From contig JAJFFP010000061.1 of assembly GCA_021776595.1 (NCBI GenBank), positions 1 to 47,960 on the forward strand: a stretch of DNA of 47,960 nucleotides, written 5' to 3'. This document shows, piece after piece, positions 15,244 to 23,074 of this stretch (position 1 is the first letter of the stretch; every line of letters starts with the position of its first letter). This stretch comes from Robiginitomaculum sp. (GTDB lineage: Bacteria > Pseudomonadota > Alphaproteobacteria > Caulobacterales > Maricaulaceae). The translations under genes were made by a program, and so were the position numbers. The notes under the pieces were generated by a model. That model made no database searches, was not told the DNA's origin, and saw only the letters and a list, made by a program, of their open reading frames with translations.

Positions 15244-16374
15244 ATGCTGGGCTTGCGGTATTTATTGGGTATTTGCTTACTTCTGATGGCCTTTGCAGGC
15301 CACATGGCCATGGCGGCACAAGATAAAACCCCGCCATCGGCCTTGTCGGACGAAACCGGCACATCTGGTGATACCACACAAAGCACACTTCACCTGATGC
15401 AAGTTGCACCGCTACCCAAAACCTGGCCAAGTCTGGTGATTACCGCCGGTTCCTATGCCCGTTATCTGGAGATCGTGCAGGAGGCTAAAAATACGCCGCC
15501 GACCTCGGCAGATGACTTGGAACACCTGATGCGGGATATTGCCAGTTTTGATGGTGCCAAACTGTCACGTGGTTTTCATGCCCATGCGGTCTTGCAGGCC
15601 ATGCAGACACCGGCTTTTTATACAGGTGTTCAAAAATGGGGCCGCCTTTATGACCGCAAGCAAATTATGGCCAACCTGCGTATGAACCCGGCTTATGTGG
15701 AACAAATGCCGGGTTATATCCAGGCGCGCGGACATGTTCTGCATGGAATAGAAGATCAAGGTAAGGCTGTGATGCAGGCTGGCGGCGTTTATAAAGACCT
15801 GGCCTATACATTGCAAAAAAAGAAGTGGGCTTTAAGGGTGCGCGGCGGCAAGGCCCTGCGTCTGGCCTCCCTGCGCAATGCCCATCTGGAGGGGATTGGC
15901 ATTCCGGGCCCCTTGCTGCAATCGCTTATGCGCGCCTATGCCCCGCCGCCTGCCATAACACCAATGATGAACACGGCGACAACGATGCCCGCAACGCTCG
16001 CCGCCTTGCGCCCTGAAAATTATACTTTGCAAAAATTGCCCCATGATAATGCAGCCCGTGCGGTCAGTTATCCCACGGTAAAACCGATGATTTTTGTAAA
16101 TCCTGCCCGCGCCGGAGAGTTACAGGATATTCTGGCCAGAGCCGCCTTGCAGATTCTGGACCACAATACCCCCTACCCCAGCGCCCTGCCGCCTCGCAAT
16201 ACGCCCGATACGCTGGCTGAATGTGTGGACTGGGCCAGGATGCACCTGAACCAGTGCGTAGCGGCCACGCGATTTATCTATGAGGACAGCTTTTGCATAG
16301 CCAAGCATCAACTTGGGGATTCCGGGCGGTGCATCGCCGCTTTTTTGGGCGGCGCGCCGGTGGCAACACACTAG
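15244..16374 (+). CDS. Secreted protein of unknown function with C-terminal cysteine pairs
   Basis: I do not recognise this family. The 376-residue product has a clear signal peptide (LRYLLGICLLLMAFAGHMAMA, probable cleavage before AQDK), so it is periplasmic or secreted. The body is mostly helical with long Ala/Leu-rich stretches and has no obvious enzyme motif. The last 60 residues hold four cysteines as CVDWARMHLNQC (C-x10-C) and CIAKHQLGDSGRC (C-x11-C), suggesting two disulfides. Start is uncertain: GTG at 15235 and TTG at 15238 are in frame, with GGAA at 15230-15233. It is divergent from the sensor kinase and may share control with it. Confidence 0.72.
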   Translation: MLGLRYLLGICLLLMAFAGHMAMAAQDKTPPSALSDETGTSGDTTQSTLHLMQVAPLPKTWPSLVITAGSYARYLEIVQEAKNTPPTSADDLEHLMRDIASFDGAKLSRGFHAHAVLQAMQTPAFYTGVQKWGRLYDRKQIMANLRMNPAYVEQMPGYIQARGHVLHGIEDQGKAVMQAGGVYKDLAYTLQKKKWALRVRGGKALRLASLRNAHLEGIGIPGPLLQSLMRAYAPPPAITPMMNTATTMPATLAALRPENYTLQKLPHDNAARAVSYPTVKPMIFVNPARAGELQDILARAALQILDHNTPYPSALPPRNTPDTLAECVDWARMHLNQCVAATRFIYEDSFCIAKHQLGDSGRCIAAFLGGAPVATH

Positions 16375-16558
16375 AATGATGGAAAAGTCGTGAAAATTTT
16401 AATTAAATATGCGCGATATTTTAGCCAACATTATGTCAAATCCGCGCCGCGAACTAACGGCATTTTAACGGCGTTACCAGGCTTTGCTTGCGAAAAGGGC
16501 CGGTTTACGCATACTTGGGCCATACACCGCATAATTGGTGATTGGAACGGGGAATAAA

Positions 16559-16840
16559 GTGGGTTTCATCTTAAAGTCCATATTCTGGGTTGGTATTGTT
16601 TGTCTTTTTCTGCCGCGTGACCCCTCGGCAGTAAAAGCACCCAAAGCGCTGGCGCAAATCTCGGCCACCTCCGTCATTGATATGGCCGCAGCCGGGGCCG
16701 GGTTTTGCCAGAAACAGCCTGAAATTTGCGAATCCGCCCTAAAAACCGGTGCCGCCAGTCGCGACATACTCAATCTGGCGGCTGCCACCCTTTCTGCCAC
16801 CATGGCGGATACACAAAAGACCAAACCAAAGGCAAACTGA
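16559..16840 (+). CDS. DUF5330 family small exported protein
   Basis: This 93-residue protein has an N-terminal hydrophobic segment (FILKSIFWVGIVCLFLPRD) and a short tail containing ATSVIDMAAAGAGFCQKQPEICESALK. This matches DUF5330, a small alphaproteobacterial family of unknown role with a conserved FC...P..C pair. The GTG at 16559 is preferred because GGGGA lies just upstream at proper spacing; TTG and GTG codons at 16535 and 16538 are in frame alternatives. The gene immediately precedes sufE in the same direction. Confidence 0.78.
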   Translation: MGFILKSIFWVGIVCLFLPRDPSAVKAPKALAQISATSVIDMAAAGAGFCQKQPEICESALKTGAASRDILNLAAATLSATMADTQKTKPKAN

Positions 16841-16912
16841 GCACTCAGGCTTGCCAGTGTGCGCGCAGGTGACTATGTGCCAGTTCATAAAGCGGTTTGC
16901 ACCCCGAACCCA

Positions 16913-17347
16913 ATGGATCTGGTAAACATGGAAGACCCTCGCGCACGCGCCCTTATTGAAGAGTTTGAATTCCTGGACAATTGGGAAGAGCGCTACACCC
17001 ATGTTATCGAGCTTGGCAAGGCGCTGGAACCGTTAAGCCCCAACGAACATGTGGATGGCAACAAGGTCAAAGGCTGTGTCAGTCAGGTCTGGCTGGTCAG
17101 TGAAACCCGGCCCGGCACCCCGGCACGCCTGCATTTTCACGCTGATAGCGATGCACACATTGTGCGCGGGCTGGCGGCTTTACTTATACGGTTAATTTCG
17201 GATCGCCCGGCAGATGAAATTCTGGCACTGGACATAAAGGGCGTATTTGAAGAAATTGGGTTGGCCGAAAACTTGTCGGCCCAGCGCTCTAACGGTCTTG
17301 CTGCCATGATCGCGCGCATCCGCACCGTGGCCGAAGCCGCACAATAA
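16913..17347 (+). CDS. sufE: SufE-family cysteine desulfuration protein
   Basis: This 144-residue protein has EEFEFLDNWEERYTHVIELGKALEP and then NKVKGCVSQVWL, in which C55 is the persulfide-accepting cysteine. LIRLISDRPADEILALDI follows. This is the SufE/YgdK fold that takes sulfur from SufS for Fe-S cluster assembly in the cytoplasm. No suf operon is nearby; a stand-alone sufE is common in alphaproteobacteria. The start at 16913 or 16928 is likely; the frame is open from a GTG at 16859 but that extension (RAGDYVPVHK) is not conserved-looking. Confidence 0.9.
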   Translation: MDLVNMEDPRARALIEEFEFLDNWEERYTHVIELGKALEPLSPNEHVDGNKVKGCVSQVWLVSETRPGTPARLHFHADSDAHIVRGLAALLIRLISDRPADEILALDIKGVFEEIGLAENLSAQRSNGLAAMIARIRTVAEAAQ

Positions 17348-17447
17348 ACGCCCCATGCTCACTCTCGCCCCCAGCCTCACGTCAATGTGTATTGATTGCT
17401 CATGCTGCTGAGAGTTAATCTAATACCCTGTTAACTGGAGGGGTATT

Positions 17448-17897
17448 ATGAAAAACATTCGCTGGGCGCTGGCTATTTTAGTGGCTGCTTTTTTTATATT
17501 TATGGGTTCACAAAAATTTGGTGTGCACAATCCCGTGTTTCAGTACCTGGCCACGCAATCAGGTATTGGCCTGTTTGAACCCACCGTTCGTATGGCCACG
17601 GGTCTTGCTGAAATCCTGGCCGCTTTATTGATTGTGCTGCCGCAAACCCGGCGTTACGGCGCATTGCTGGCACTGGCGGTGCTAGGCGGCGCGCTTGCCT
17701 TTCACCTTTCTCCCTGGCTTGGCATAAACGCGCCGATGGCCTTTAGCGACACCTGCATGGCCGCACAAAATTGCGACTATGGCGATATGGGCAGCTATGC
17801 CAAAAGCCCGATGTTGTTTGTGATGGCGCTGAGTTTCTTTCTGATCACGCTGGGGCTCTTTTTGGTTGAACGCAGCGCCGGTAAAAAGCCGTCATAG
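17448..17897 (+). CDS. DoxX/MauE-like four-helix membrane protein
   Basis: This 149-residue protein has four predicted membrane segments (about residues 5-20, 45-65, 70-88 and 117-140). QKFG in the first helix region and GLAEILAALLIVLPQTRRYG in the second fit DoxX-like or MauE-like inner-membrane proteins. The loop DTCMAAQNCDYGDMGSY contains two cysteines that may form a periplasmic disulfide. A strong GGAGGGG site precedes the ATG. It is a single gene with no partner visible; its activity is unknown. Confidence 0.72.
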   Translation: MKNIRWALAILVAAFFIFMGSQKFGVHNPVFQYLATQSGIGLFEPTVRMATGLAEILAALLIVLPQTRRYGALLALAVLGGALAFHLSPWLGINAPMAFSDTCMAAQNCDYGDMGSYAKSPMLFVMALSFFLITLGLFLVERSAGKKPS

Positions 17898-17972
17898 CAC
17901 CTATGATCCGGCCTTTGACCAAAGATTAACCCTGAAATGCTTGACTGGGCCTGAATTTTCAAGGCCCGGACC

Positions 17973-19202
17973 ATGCCCCTGATTAACGCTATAGAAGCTG
18001 ATGCCACTTTGCCCGATACAGCCGGGAAAACCCGCACCATACTGGCGCGGCGGCTGGCTGATATTGTCTGCCTGCCTGCTTCGCGTATTACGCCGGTGGA
18101 GCGGCATATGTCAGGTGATTTACTGGTTGGCATTTTGGCGCAAAGTCCGCTGGAGCTGCGCATACGTTGTGCCCGCCGCGTCGCTCCCCTGACCGATGTT
18201 GCCCCCGGCCTGATGCGGTTTTTGATACGCGATGAAATAGAAGTGGCGCGTCTGGTGCTGGAAGAAAGCGAGGCGCTTAGCGATTTCCAACTGGTCAATG
18301 CGGCAAGAGCCACCACACTTGAGCACCGTTTGGTGATTGCCAGGCGGCGGGGGTTGAGTGAGCTGGTTTGTGAAACCCTTCTGGCACCGGGTGAGCCGGA
18401 AGTTACCGCCAGAGTGCTTAAAAACCGCACCGCTGAACTTTCCCAGGACGGGCTTGACCGTGCCATTGAACTCAGCCGCAGCCATACTGAGCTTTGCACT
18501 GATTTACTGAAACGCCCGGAACTGCGCCCGTCACAAGGGCTGACGCTGTTCTGGTGGGCCGCCCCGGCGGAACGCATGAAGGTGCTGGGTCGCTTTGCCG
18601 TGGGCCGCGAGATTATGCAAGATGCGGCCGGTGATCTGTTTGCCATGATGGCCGATGAGGATTGGCAGGACCCGCTGGTGCGCAAGGCCATGCAGTTTAT
18701 CGAGCGTCGCCAGCGCAACCGCGCCGCGATTGATAAAAGCCCGTATTCCAGTCTGGAAAATGCCATTGATACGGCGCTGGAGATCGGCATGGACGCTACG
18801 CTGGCCGAAGAAATTTCTTATCTTAGTGGCATCAAACCGGTTACAGGGGCCCAGATATTAAGTGACATTAAGGGTGAACCACTGGCCGTATTGTGCAAAT
18901 CCACCGGCTTGAAACGCGATTATCTGATCAAGCTGTGGCACGCTTTGAAGCGCCCAATAGGAACCGCCGAAGCGCCTGACCCAACCATGCTGGCTACCAT
19001 TCGCTGTTTTGACAGCCTGTCCTCGAACAAGGCGCAAACCGTTCTGCGCTATTGGAACTGGGCGCTGAGTTCCGCGTTAAGCAAAGATCAGCTTGCCGAA
19101 ATCAGAGCCCCCGGCGATTTGGCATTAAACCAGGAAATGTCCACCCCGGAACGCACCGCCGCCCTGGTCTATGGCCACTGGAATTCACAAGACCAAGCCT
19201 GA
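17973..19202 (+). CDS. DUF2336 domain-containing protein
   Basis: This 409-residue soluble protein has the DUF2336 layout. LRIRCARRVAPLTDVAPGLMR, IEVARLVLEESEALSDFQLV and HRLVIARRRGLSELVCETLL are HEAT-like helical pairs repeated through residues about 40-250. DUF2336 proteins are abundant in alphaproteobacteria; their role is not established, though HEAT-like repeats imply protein binding. There is no membrane segment. The gene stands between a DoxX-like gene and the FMN riboswitch and appears to be transcribed alone. Confidence 0.85.
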   Translation: MPLINAIEADATLPDTAGKTRTILARRLADIVCLPASRITPVERHMSGDLLVGILAQSPLELRIRCARRVAPLTDVAPGLMRFLIRDEIEVARLVLEESEALSDFQLVNAARATTLEHRLVIARRRGLSELVCETLLAPGEPEVTARVLKNRTAELSQDGLDRAIELSRSHTELCTDLLKRPELRPSQGLTLFWWAAPAERMKVLGRFAVGREIMQDAAGDLFAMMADEDWQDPLVRKAMQFIERRQRNRAAIDKSPYSSLENAIDTALEIGMDATLAEEISYLSGIKPVTGAQILSDIKGEPLAVLCKSTGLKRDYLIKLWHALKRPIGTAEAPDPTMLATIRCFDSLSSNKAQTVLRYWNWALSSALSKDQLAEIRAPGDLALNQEMSTPERTAALVYGHWNSQDQA

Positions 19203-19279
19203 AGATAACCTTGTCATATCTATGGTTGCCAACACTATGGGCTCCGAATTAGGCTTTAGGCGTGGATAATCCACAACAC

Positions 19280-19440
19280 AGGTTTTCGGGGCGGGGTGAA
19301 AGTCCCCACCGGCGGTAATGTATGACCAAATTGGTTATAATGAGCCCGCGAGCCGGTCTTTACTCACTCGTGATGTAAAGACCGGCAGATTCCGGTGAGA
19401 GCCCGGAGCCGACGGTTATAGTCCGGATGGTAGAAAACCT
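19280..19440 (+). promoter_or_regulatory. FMN riboswitch (RFN element)
   Basis: The closing helix P1 is a perfect eight-pair stem AGGTTTTC/GAAAACCT. Inside are the RFN hallmarks in order: GGGGCGGGGTGAAAGTCCCC, ACCGGCGGTAATG, GCCCGCGAGC, a variable helix with a perfect 12-pair stem (GCCGGTCTTTAC/GTAAAGACCGGC), GATTCCGGTGAGAGCCCGG, and GCCGACGGTTATAGTCCGGATGG. This is a complete aptamer for flavin mononucleotide. The next gene downstream is a TonB-dependent receptor, so expression should fall when FMN is plentiful. No intrinsic terminator follows, so control is more probably at translation. Confidence 0.97.
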
Positions 19441-19521
19441 AACAGGCGGGCAGGCCCCGCACGCTTTGCTGTGCCAGCAGGCATGGTGGCGTGTGTGCGT
19501 CGTGCATCCTTGCCTGTTAAA

Positions 19522-19552
19522 CGCCCCAAAACCAGTGCAATTGGCGATGGGG
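19522..19552 (+). promoter_or_regulatory. Candidate ribosome-site sequestering hairpin after the FMN aptamer
   Basis: CCCC at 19524-19527 can pair with GGGG at 19549-19552, which is the Shine-Dalgarno sequence six bases before the receptor ATG; the adjoining CGCC/GGCG can pair alternatively. Upstream, AACAGGC (19441-19447), immediately after the aptamer, can pair with GCCTGTT (19512-19518). These pairings could form the translational expression platform. Which fold is ligand-bound cannot be told by eye. Confidence 0.45.
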
Positions 19553-19558
19553 TTTATC

Positions 19559-21787
19559 ATGAACCGACACAACATCTATCTTTTTGCGCGGGCGAAATTA
19601 TCGCGTCATCTGCTCATGTCTACCGGCAGCATCTGGCTGGCTTTATTGGTGCCTTCGGCATCGGCGAAGGATGATGTAGCGGGCGAAATTATCATCACGG
19701 CGACCCGGCGTGCAGAAAATTTTCAGGAGGTTCCGCTTTCCCTGACGGTCTTTACCGCTTCGCAATTAGAGCAATACAGACCCGTTGTGCTGGAAGATAT
19801 AAGCCGCCATGTGCCCAATTTATGGATGCCCCCATCGACCGAAGCCGGGCAGAGTTTTATGACCATACGCGGGGTCAGTGCGGGCATTACCCGCAGCGCC
19901 GGGCGTTCGGTCGGGGTATATGTTGATGGCGTTTATCTGAGCGCCGATAGCGCCATCAACATGGCCATGCTGGATATTGAGCGCATTGAAATTCTAAAAG
20001 GACCACAAGGCACATTATTTGGCCGCGATACACTTGGTGGCACCATCAACATCATCACGCGCAAACCATCCCTGATCCCCCGGTCCAGTTTGAAAATTGA
20101 TGTGGGAAATTATGGCCTGACTGAATTTACGGGGCGCGCCAGCCTGCCATTGGTGGCGAATACATTGTATCTGGGTCTTACCGTCAATAAACGTGATACT
20201 GCCGGATATATCCATAACGCCTTTACCGGGCGCAAGGCCGGTGCAGAAAACCATTTCAATTTTAAGTCACAGCTTTTTTACACACCCAATGGAAAATTTG
20301 ATGCGCGGCTGGTGTTTAATACCGGGCGCGTCCGTGACCGTCCTAATACCCAGGGCGAGGCCGTAACCAATCCTGGTTCGGACACCATACCCTACACCAT
20401 CAATCTGGATCAGGATGAATTCCAAAATCAGGACCGCCAAAGCCTGTCTTTTAGCGCCAATTACACCCTTGATAATGGCAGCACAATCAACTGGATCAGT
20501 GGCCGGGCGCATGTGGATGACTTTTACATTCAAGATGGTGACCGCCTGCCCGATGCCATCACCGTGGCGCAATTTGATGGCGGGGCAGAAGAGTTTTCAC
20601 AGGAGATACGTTATGTCTCCCGGCCAAATAATCGCTTTGACTATCTGGCCGGGGCTTATTTTCTTGAAGAAAAGCGCCAATTTAACCCCACTTTTCCGCT
20701 CATGGGCACGACCTTTCTGGAACGTGTGCTGGGCATTCCACCGGTTTTTCATCCGGCCAACACACTGGATGGCCAAAATGTGACCACCCGCTCAAAAAGC
20801 CTGGCCGCCTACGCCCATGGTAATTTTTATCTGACCAGCCGCTTTTCAGTTTTCGGCGGTTTGCGATATACCACAGAGCGCAAAACAGTAGATTATAACA
20901 GCTTTGGTGAGGTGTTTGAGGTTTTTGGCCTGCCACCGCTTAGCGCCATATCTACTATAAAAAGCCACCCGCTTTCATGGATGACGGGTGCGCGTTACCG
21001 TTTTACCGATCAGATCAACGGCTATGCCAGTATCAGCCGGGGTTATCGCAGCCCGGCGATTAAAGATGATTTTGTTTCCGCCGCTGACCTGGCAGCGGGC
21101 AGCGGCTTTTTTACCCGACCTGAATTTTTGACCAATTATGAAACCGGTATCAAGACCGCGTTTTTCAACCATAAACTCAGGGCTAATCTTTCCATATTTT
21201 ATATGGACTATACCGATATTCAGGCGTCGGTCTCCCGCCCGCCATTTTTATTTTTACGCAGCCTGACCAATGCTGCCAAAGCCCATATCACCGGCTTTGA
21301 AGCCGATGTGTCTGCCAGAATTTCCCCGGCACTGAAGCTCTCGGCTTCCACCGGTTATGTTCGTTCGCGCTATGATCGTTTTATACCATCCCCCGGCACG
21401 GACCTTTCAGGCACCAGCTTTGGCAATGCGCCGGTCTGGACCATTTCCAGTGCCATTGATTATGCCCAACCCCTGCCCGGCGGCCAAACCCTTAATGCGC
21501 ACCTGGATTATACCAACCGCACCGCACCCCATAAACTGGCACCGGGCGAGCCAGCCTTTGTTGGTGATTATGGCATCTTTAATGGCGCCATCAGCTATGG
21601 CGAGCCAAATACCAAATGGAAAATCGCCTTGTGGGTGAAGAACATTGGCAATGTTCAATTACCAATGGCAACCAAGCTCTGGGGCGCGGGTCTGGGTCCC
21701 TTGATTGAAAACCAGACGGTGCGTTATGAACCGCCGCGCAGGTTTGGAATTTCCCTGACATATCAATGGGCAGATCAGGCCGGTTAG
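19559..21787 (+). CDS. TonB-dependent outer-membrane receptor under FMN riboswitch control (putative flavin receptor)
   Basis: This is a 742-residue receptor. The signal peptide (LMSTGSIWLALLVPSASA) is followed by EIIITATRR as a TonB-box-like start. The plug domain contains VPLSLTVFTASQLEQY, SFMTIRGVS, VGVYVDGVYL and IERIEILKGPQGTLFGRDTLGGTINIIT. The rest is a beta barrel with repeated aromatic-ended strands up to PPRRFGISLTYQW. The ATG at 19559 with GGGG six bases upstream is chosen; the frame is open back to an ATG at 19427, but that codon lies inside the riboswitch core. Because FMN controls the gene, the cargo is probably riboflavin or a flavin. No inner-membrane riboflavin transporter is adjacent. 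Energy could come from the TonB/ExbBD locus at 36-42 kb. Confidence 0.9.
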   Translation: MNRHNIYLFARAKLSRHLLMSTGSIWLALLVPSASAKDDVAGEIIITATRRAENFQEVPLSLTVFTASQLEQYRPVVLEDISRHVPNLWMPPSTEAGQSFMTIRGVSAGITRSAGRSVGVYVDGVYLSADSAINMAMLDIERIEILKGPQGTLFGRDTLGGTINIITRKPSLIPRSSLKIDVGNYGLTEFTGRASLPLVANTLYLGLTVNKRDTAGYIHNAFTGRKAGAENHFNFKSQLFYTPNGKFDARLVFNTGRVRDRPNTQGEAVTNPGSDTIPYTINLDQDEFQNQDRQSLSFSANYTLDNGSTINWISGRAHVDDFYIQDGDRLPDAITVAQFDGGAEEFSQEIRYVSRPNNRFDYLAGAYFLEEKRQFNPTFPLMGTTFLERVLGIPPVFHPANTLDGQNVTTRSKSLAAYAHGNFYLTSRFSVFGGLRYTTERKTVDYNSFGEVFEVFGLPPLSAISTIKSHPLSWMTGARYRFTDQINGYASISRGYRSPAIKDDFVSAADLAAGSGFFTRPEFLTNYETGIKTAFFNHKLRANLSIFYMDYTDIQASVSRPPFLFLRSLTNAAKAHITGFEADVSARISPALKLSASTGYVRSRYDRFIPSPGTDLSGTSFGNAPVWTISSAIDYAQPLPGGQTLNAHLDYTNRTAPHKLAPGEPAFVGDYGIFNGAISYGEPNTKWKIALWVKNIGNVQLPMATKLWGAGLGPLIENQTVRYEPPRRFGISLTYQWADQAG

Positions 21788-21876
21788 TGGTGTTTATATC
21801 CGGTATGAGTGGAATTCGCAAAAGTCACAGGATTGGACTCGCCAAGGGAATTATTCAAGGCTAGAAAAGAAGCAAC

Positions 21877-22419
21877 GTGAACGTCAGTAACGAATCGCGA
21901 ATTGGGGTTTTTATGGGGTATGCCTTATCCTTGACGACAGCGATGGCTGTATTATGGCTGGTGCTTTCCGGCCATTATGACAGCACTTTGTTGCTTGGCC
22001 TTGGGGCGGGTTCTGCTGTCTTTGCCTCGTTCATGGCCTGGCGCTTGCATATTCTTGATGTGGAAACCTCCCCCTATCACCGGCTTTGGCGCTTTGTGCT
22101 TTATTGGCCCTGGCTGTTGATGGAAGTGATCAAGACCAATATCACCGTAATCCGCACAATATTAAGCCCGGATATGGTGCTGACCCCGCGTATGGTTCGG
22201 GTCAAGACTTTGCCGGATACCGATATGGGGCGCGCCCTTTTTGCCAATTCCATCACACTGACACCGGGCACGGTTAGTGTGGATCTGGATAGTGACGAGA
22301 TTATTGTTCACGCCCTGCTCAAGGAAATGACCGACAAGGCCGGATTTGCCGACATGGCGGCACGGTCAGCCAGAGCCAGCGGTGAAAAGCCCGCTGACAA
22401 AGCCGGAGGGATGAAATGA
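21877..22419 (+). CDS. mrpE: Mrp/Mnh antiporter subunit E
   Basis: This 180-residue protein has two N-terminal membrane helices (SLTTAMAVLWLVLSG and TLLLGLGAGSAVFASFMAW). The MrpE signature is RLWRFVLYWPWLLMEVIKTN, then LTPRMVRVKTLPDTDMGRALFANSITLTPGTVSVD. It is part of a multisubunit Na+(K+)/H+ antiporter in the inner membrane. The GTG at 21877 gives the longest product; an ATG at 21913 with GGGG upstream gives a start closer to the family norm. It is the first gene of a nine-gene operon and overlaps mrpF by ATGA. Confidence 0.9.
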   Translation: MNVSNESRIGVFMGYALSLTTAMAVLWLVLSGHYDSTLLLGLGAGSAVFASFMAWRLHILDVETSPYHRLWRFVLYWPWLLMEVIKTNITVIRTILSPDMVLTPRMVRVKTLPDTDMGRALFANSITLTPGTVSVDLDSDEIIVHALLKEMTDKAGFADMAARSARASGEKPADKAGGMK

Positions 22420-22709
22420 TCTTTACCGCTGCCTTATTACTCATGGCGGGCATGACGTTGATGTTGGTGCGCCTGTTACGCGGGCCGGAATTGTATGACC
22501 GGGTGCTGGCAGTTAATTCATTTGGCACTAAAACTGTGTTGTTTCTTTGCGTATTTGCCTTTTTAATTGGGCGACCCGATGCGGTGGATATTGCCCTGCT
22601 TTATGCCCTGATGAATTTTATTGCCACCATCGCGATTTTGAAATTCTTCCGTTATCGCACTCTTGATATTGCGCTTTCTAAAATGCAGCGGCGCGGTGAT
22701 CACACATGA
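22416..22709 (+). CDS. mrpF: Mrp/Mnh antiporter subunit F
   Basis: This 97-residue protein has three membrane helices. MLVRLLRGPELYDRVLAVNSFGTKTV is the MrpF core (RGP...DRV.A.D..G), and DAVDIALLYALMNFIATIAILKF forms the third helix. It overlaps mrpE at its start and mrpG at its stop by four bases each, with GGAGGG as ribosome site. It is a structural subunit of the antiporter membrane arm. Confidence 0.93.
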   Translation: MIFTAALLLMAGMTLMLVRLLRGPELYDRVLAVNSFGTKTVLFLCVFAFLIGRPDAVDIALLYALMNFIATIAILKFFRYRTLDIALSKMQRRGDHT

Positions 22710-23074
22710 GCGAGTTTTTACAGGCACTAGATATTATCCGCCCCTATGTTGCCGGTGCAGTGTTGATTTTGGGGGCCGTCATCGTATTTCTGGGGGCTAG
22801 TGGTGTGCTCAGATTGCCGGATTTTTATTCCCGGCTGCATGCGGCTGGTGTTACCGATACACTTGGGACCCTGCTTGTCCTTCTGGGGCTGATCCTGTTT
22901 TCGGGTTTTACCCTGCTTAGCGCCAAGCTGGCGCTGGTGGGCATGTTTTTATTACTGACCAGCCCGACCGCCACCCATGCCGTTGCCAATGCAGCGCACA
23001 AGTCTGGTCTGAAGCCATTGCTGGGCACCTGGCGCAGCCAGCCGCCAAAAGATGAACCCGGTAACAACACATGA
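22706..23074 (+). CDS. mrpG: Mrp/Mnh antiporter subunit G
   Basis: This 122-residue protein has three membrane helices and the MrpG (PhaG_MnhG_YufB) motif GVLRLPDFYSRLHAAGVTDTLGTLLVLLGLIL, with LLLTSPTATHAVANAAHKSG at the end. The short hydrophilic tail is Lys/Pro rich. It overlaps both neighbours by four bases, so it is translated as part of the polycistron. Confidence 0.94.
   Translation: MSEFLQALDIIRPYVAGAVLILGAVIVFLGASGVLRLPDFYSRLHAAGVTDTLGTLLVLLGLILFSGFTLLSAKLALVGMFLLLTSPTATHAVANAAHKSGLKPLLGTWRSQPPKDEPGNNT

Noticed and set aside
17795-18790. 331-residue leftward ORF opposite the DUF2336 gene
   Set aside because: Low-complexity Ser/Arg-rich translation, no domain, entirely antisense to a better supported gene.
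19427-19558. Extended N-terminus of the TonB receptor from ATG 19427
   Set aside because: That ATG lies in the conserved GGATGG of the FMN aptamer; the signal peptide and ribosome site fit 19559.
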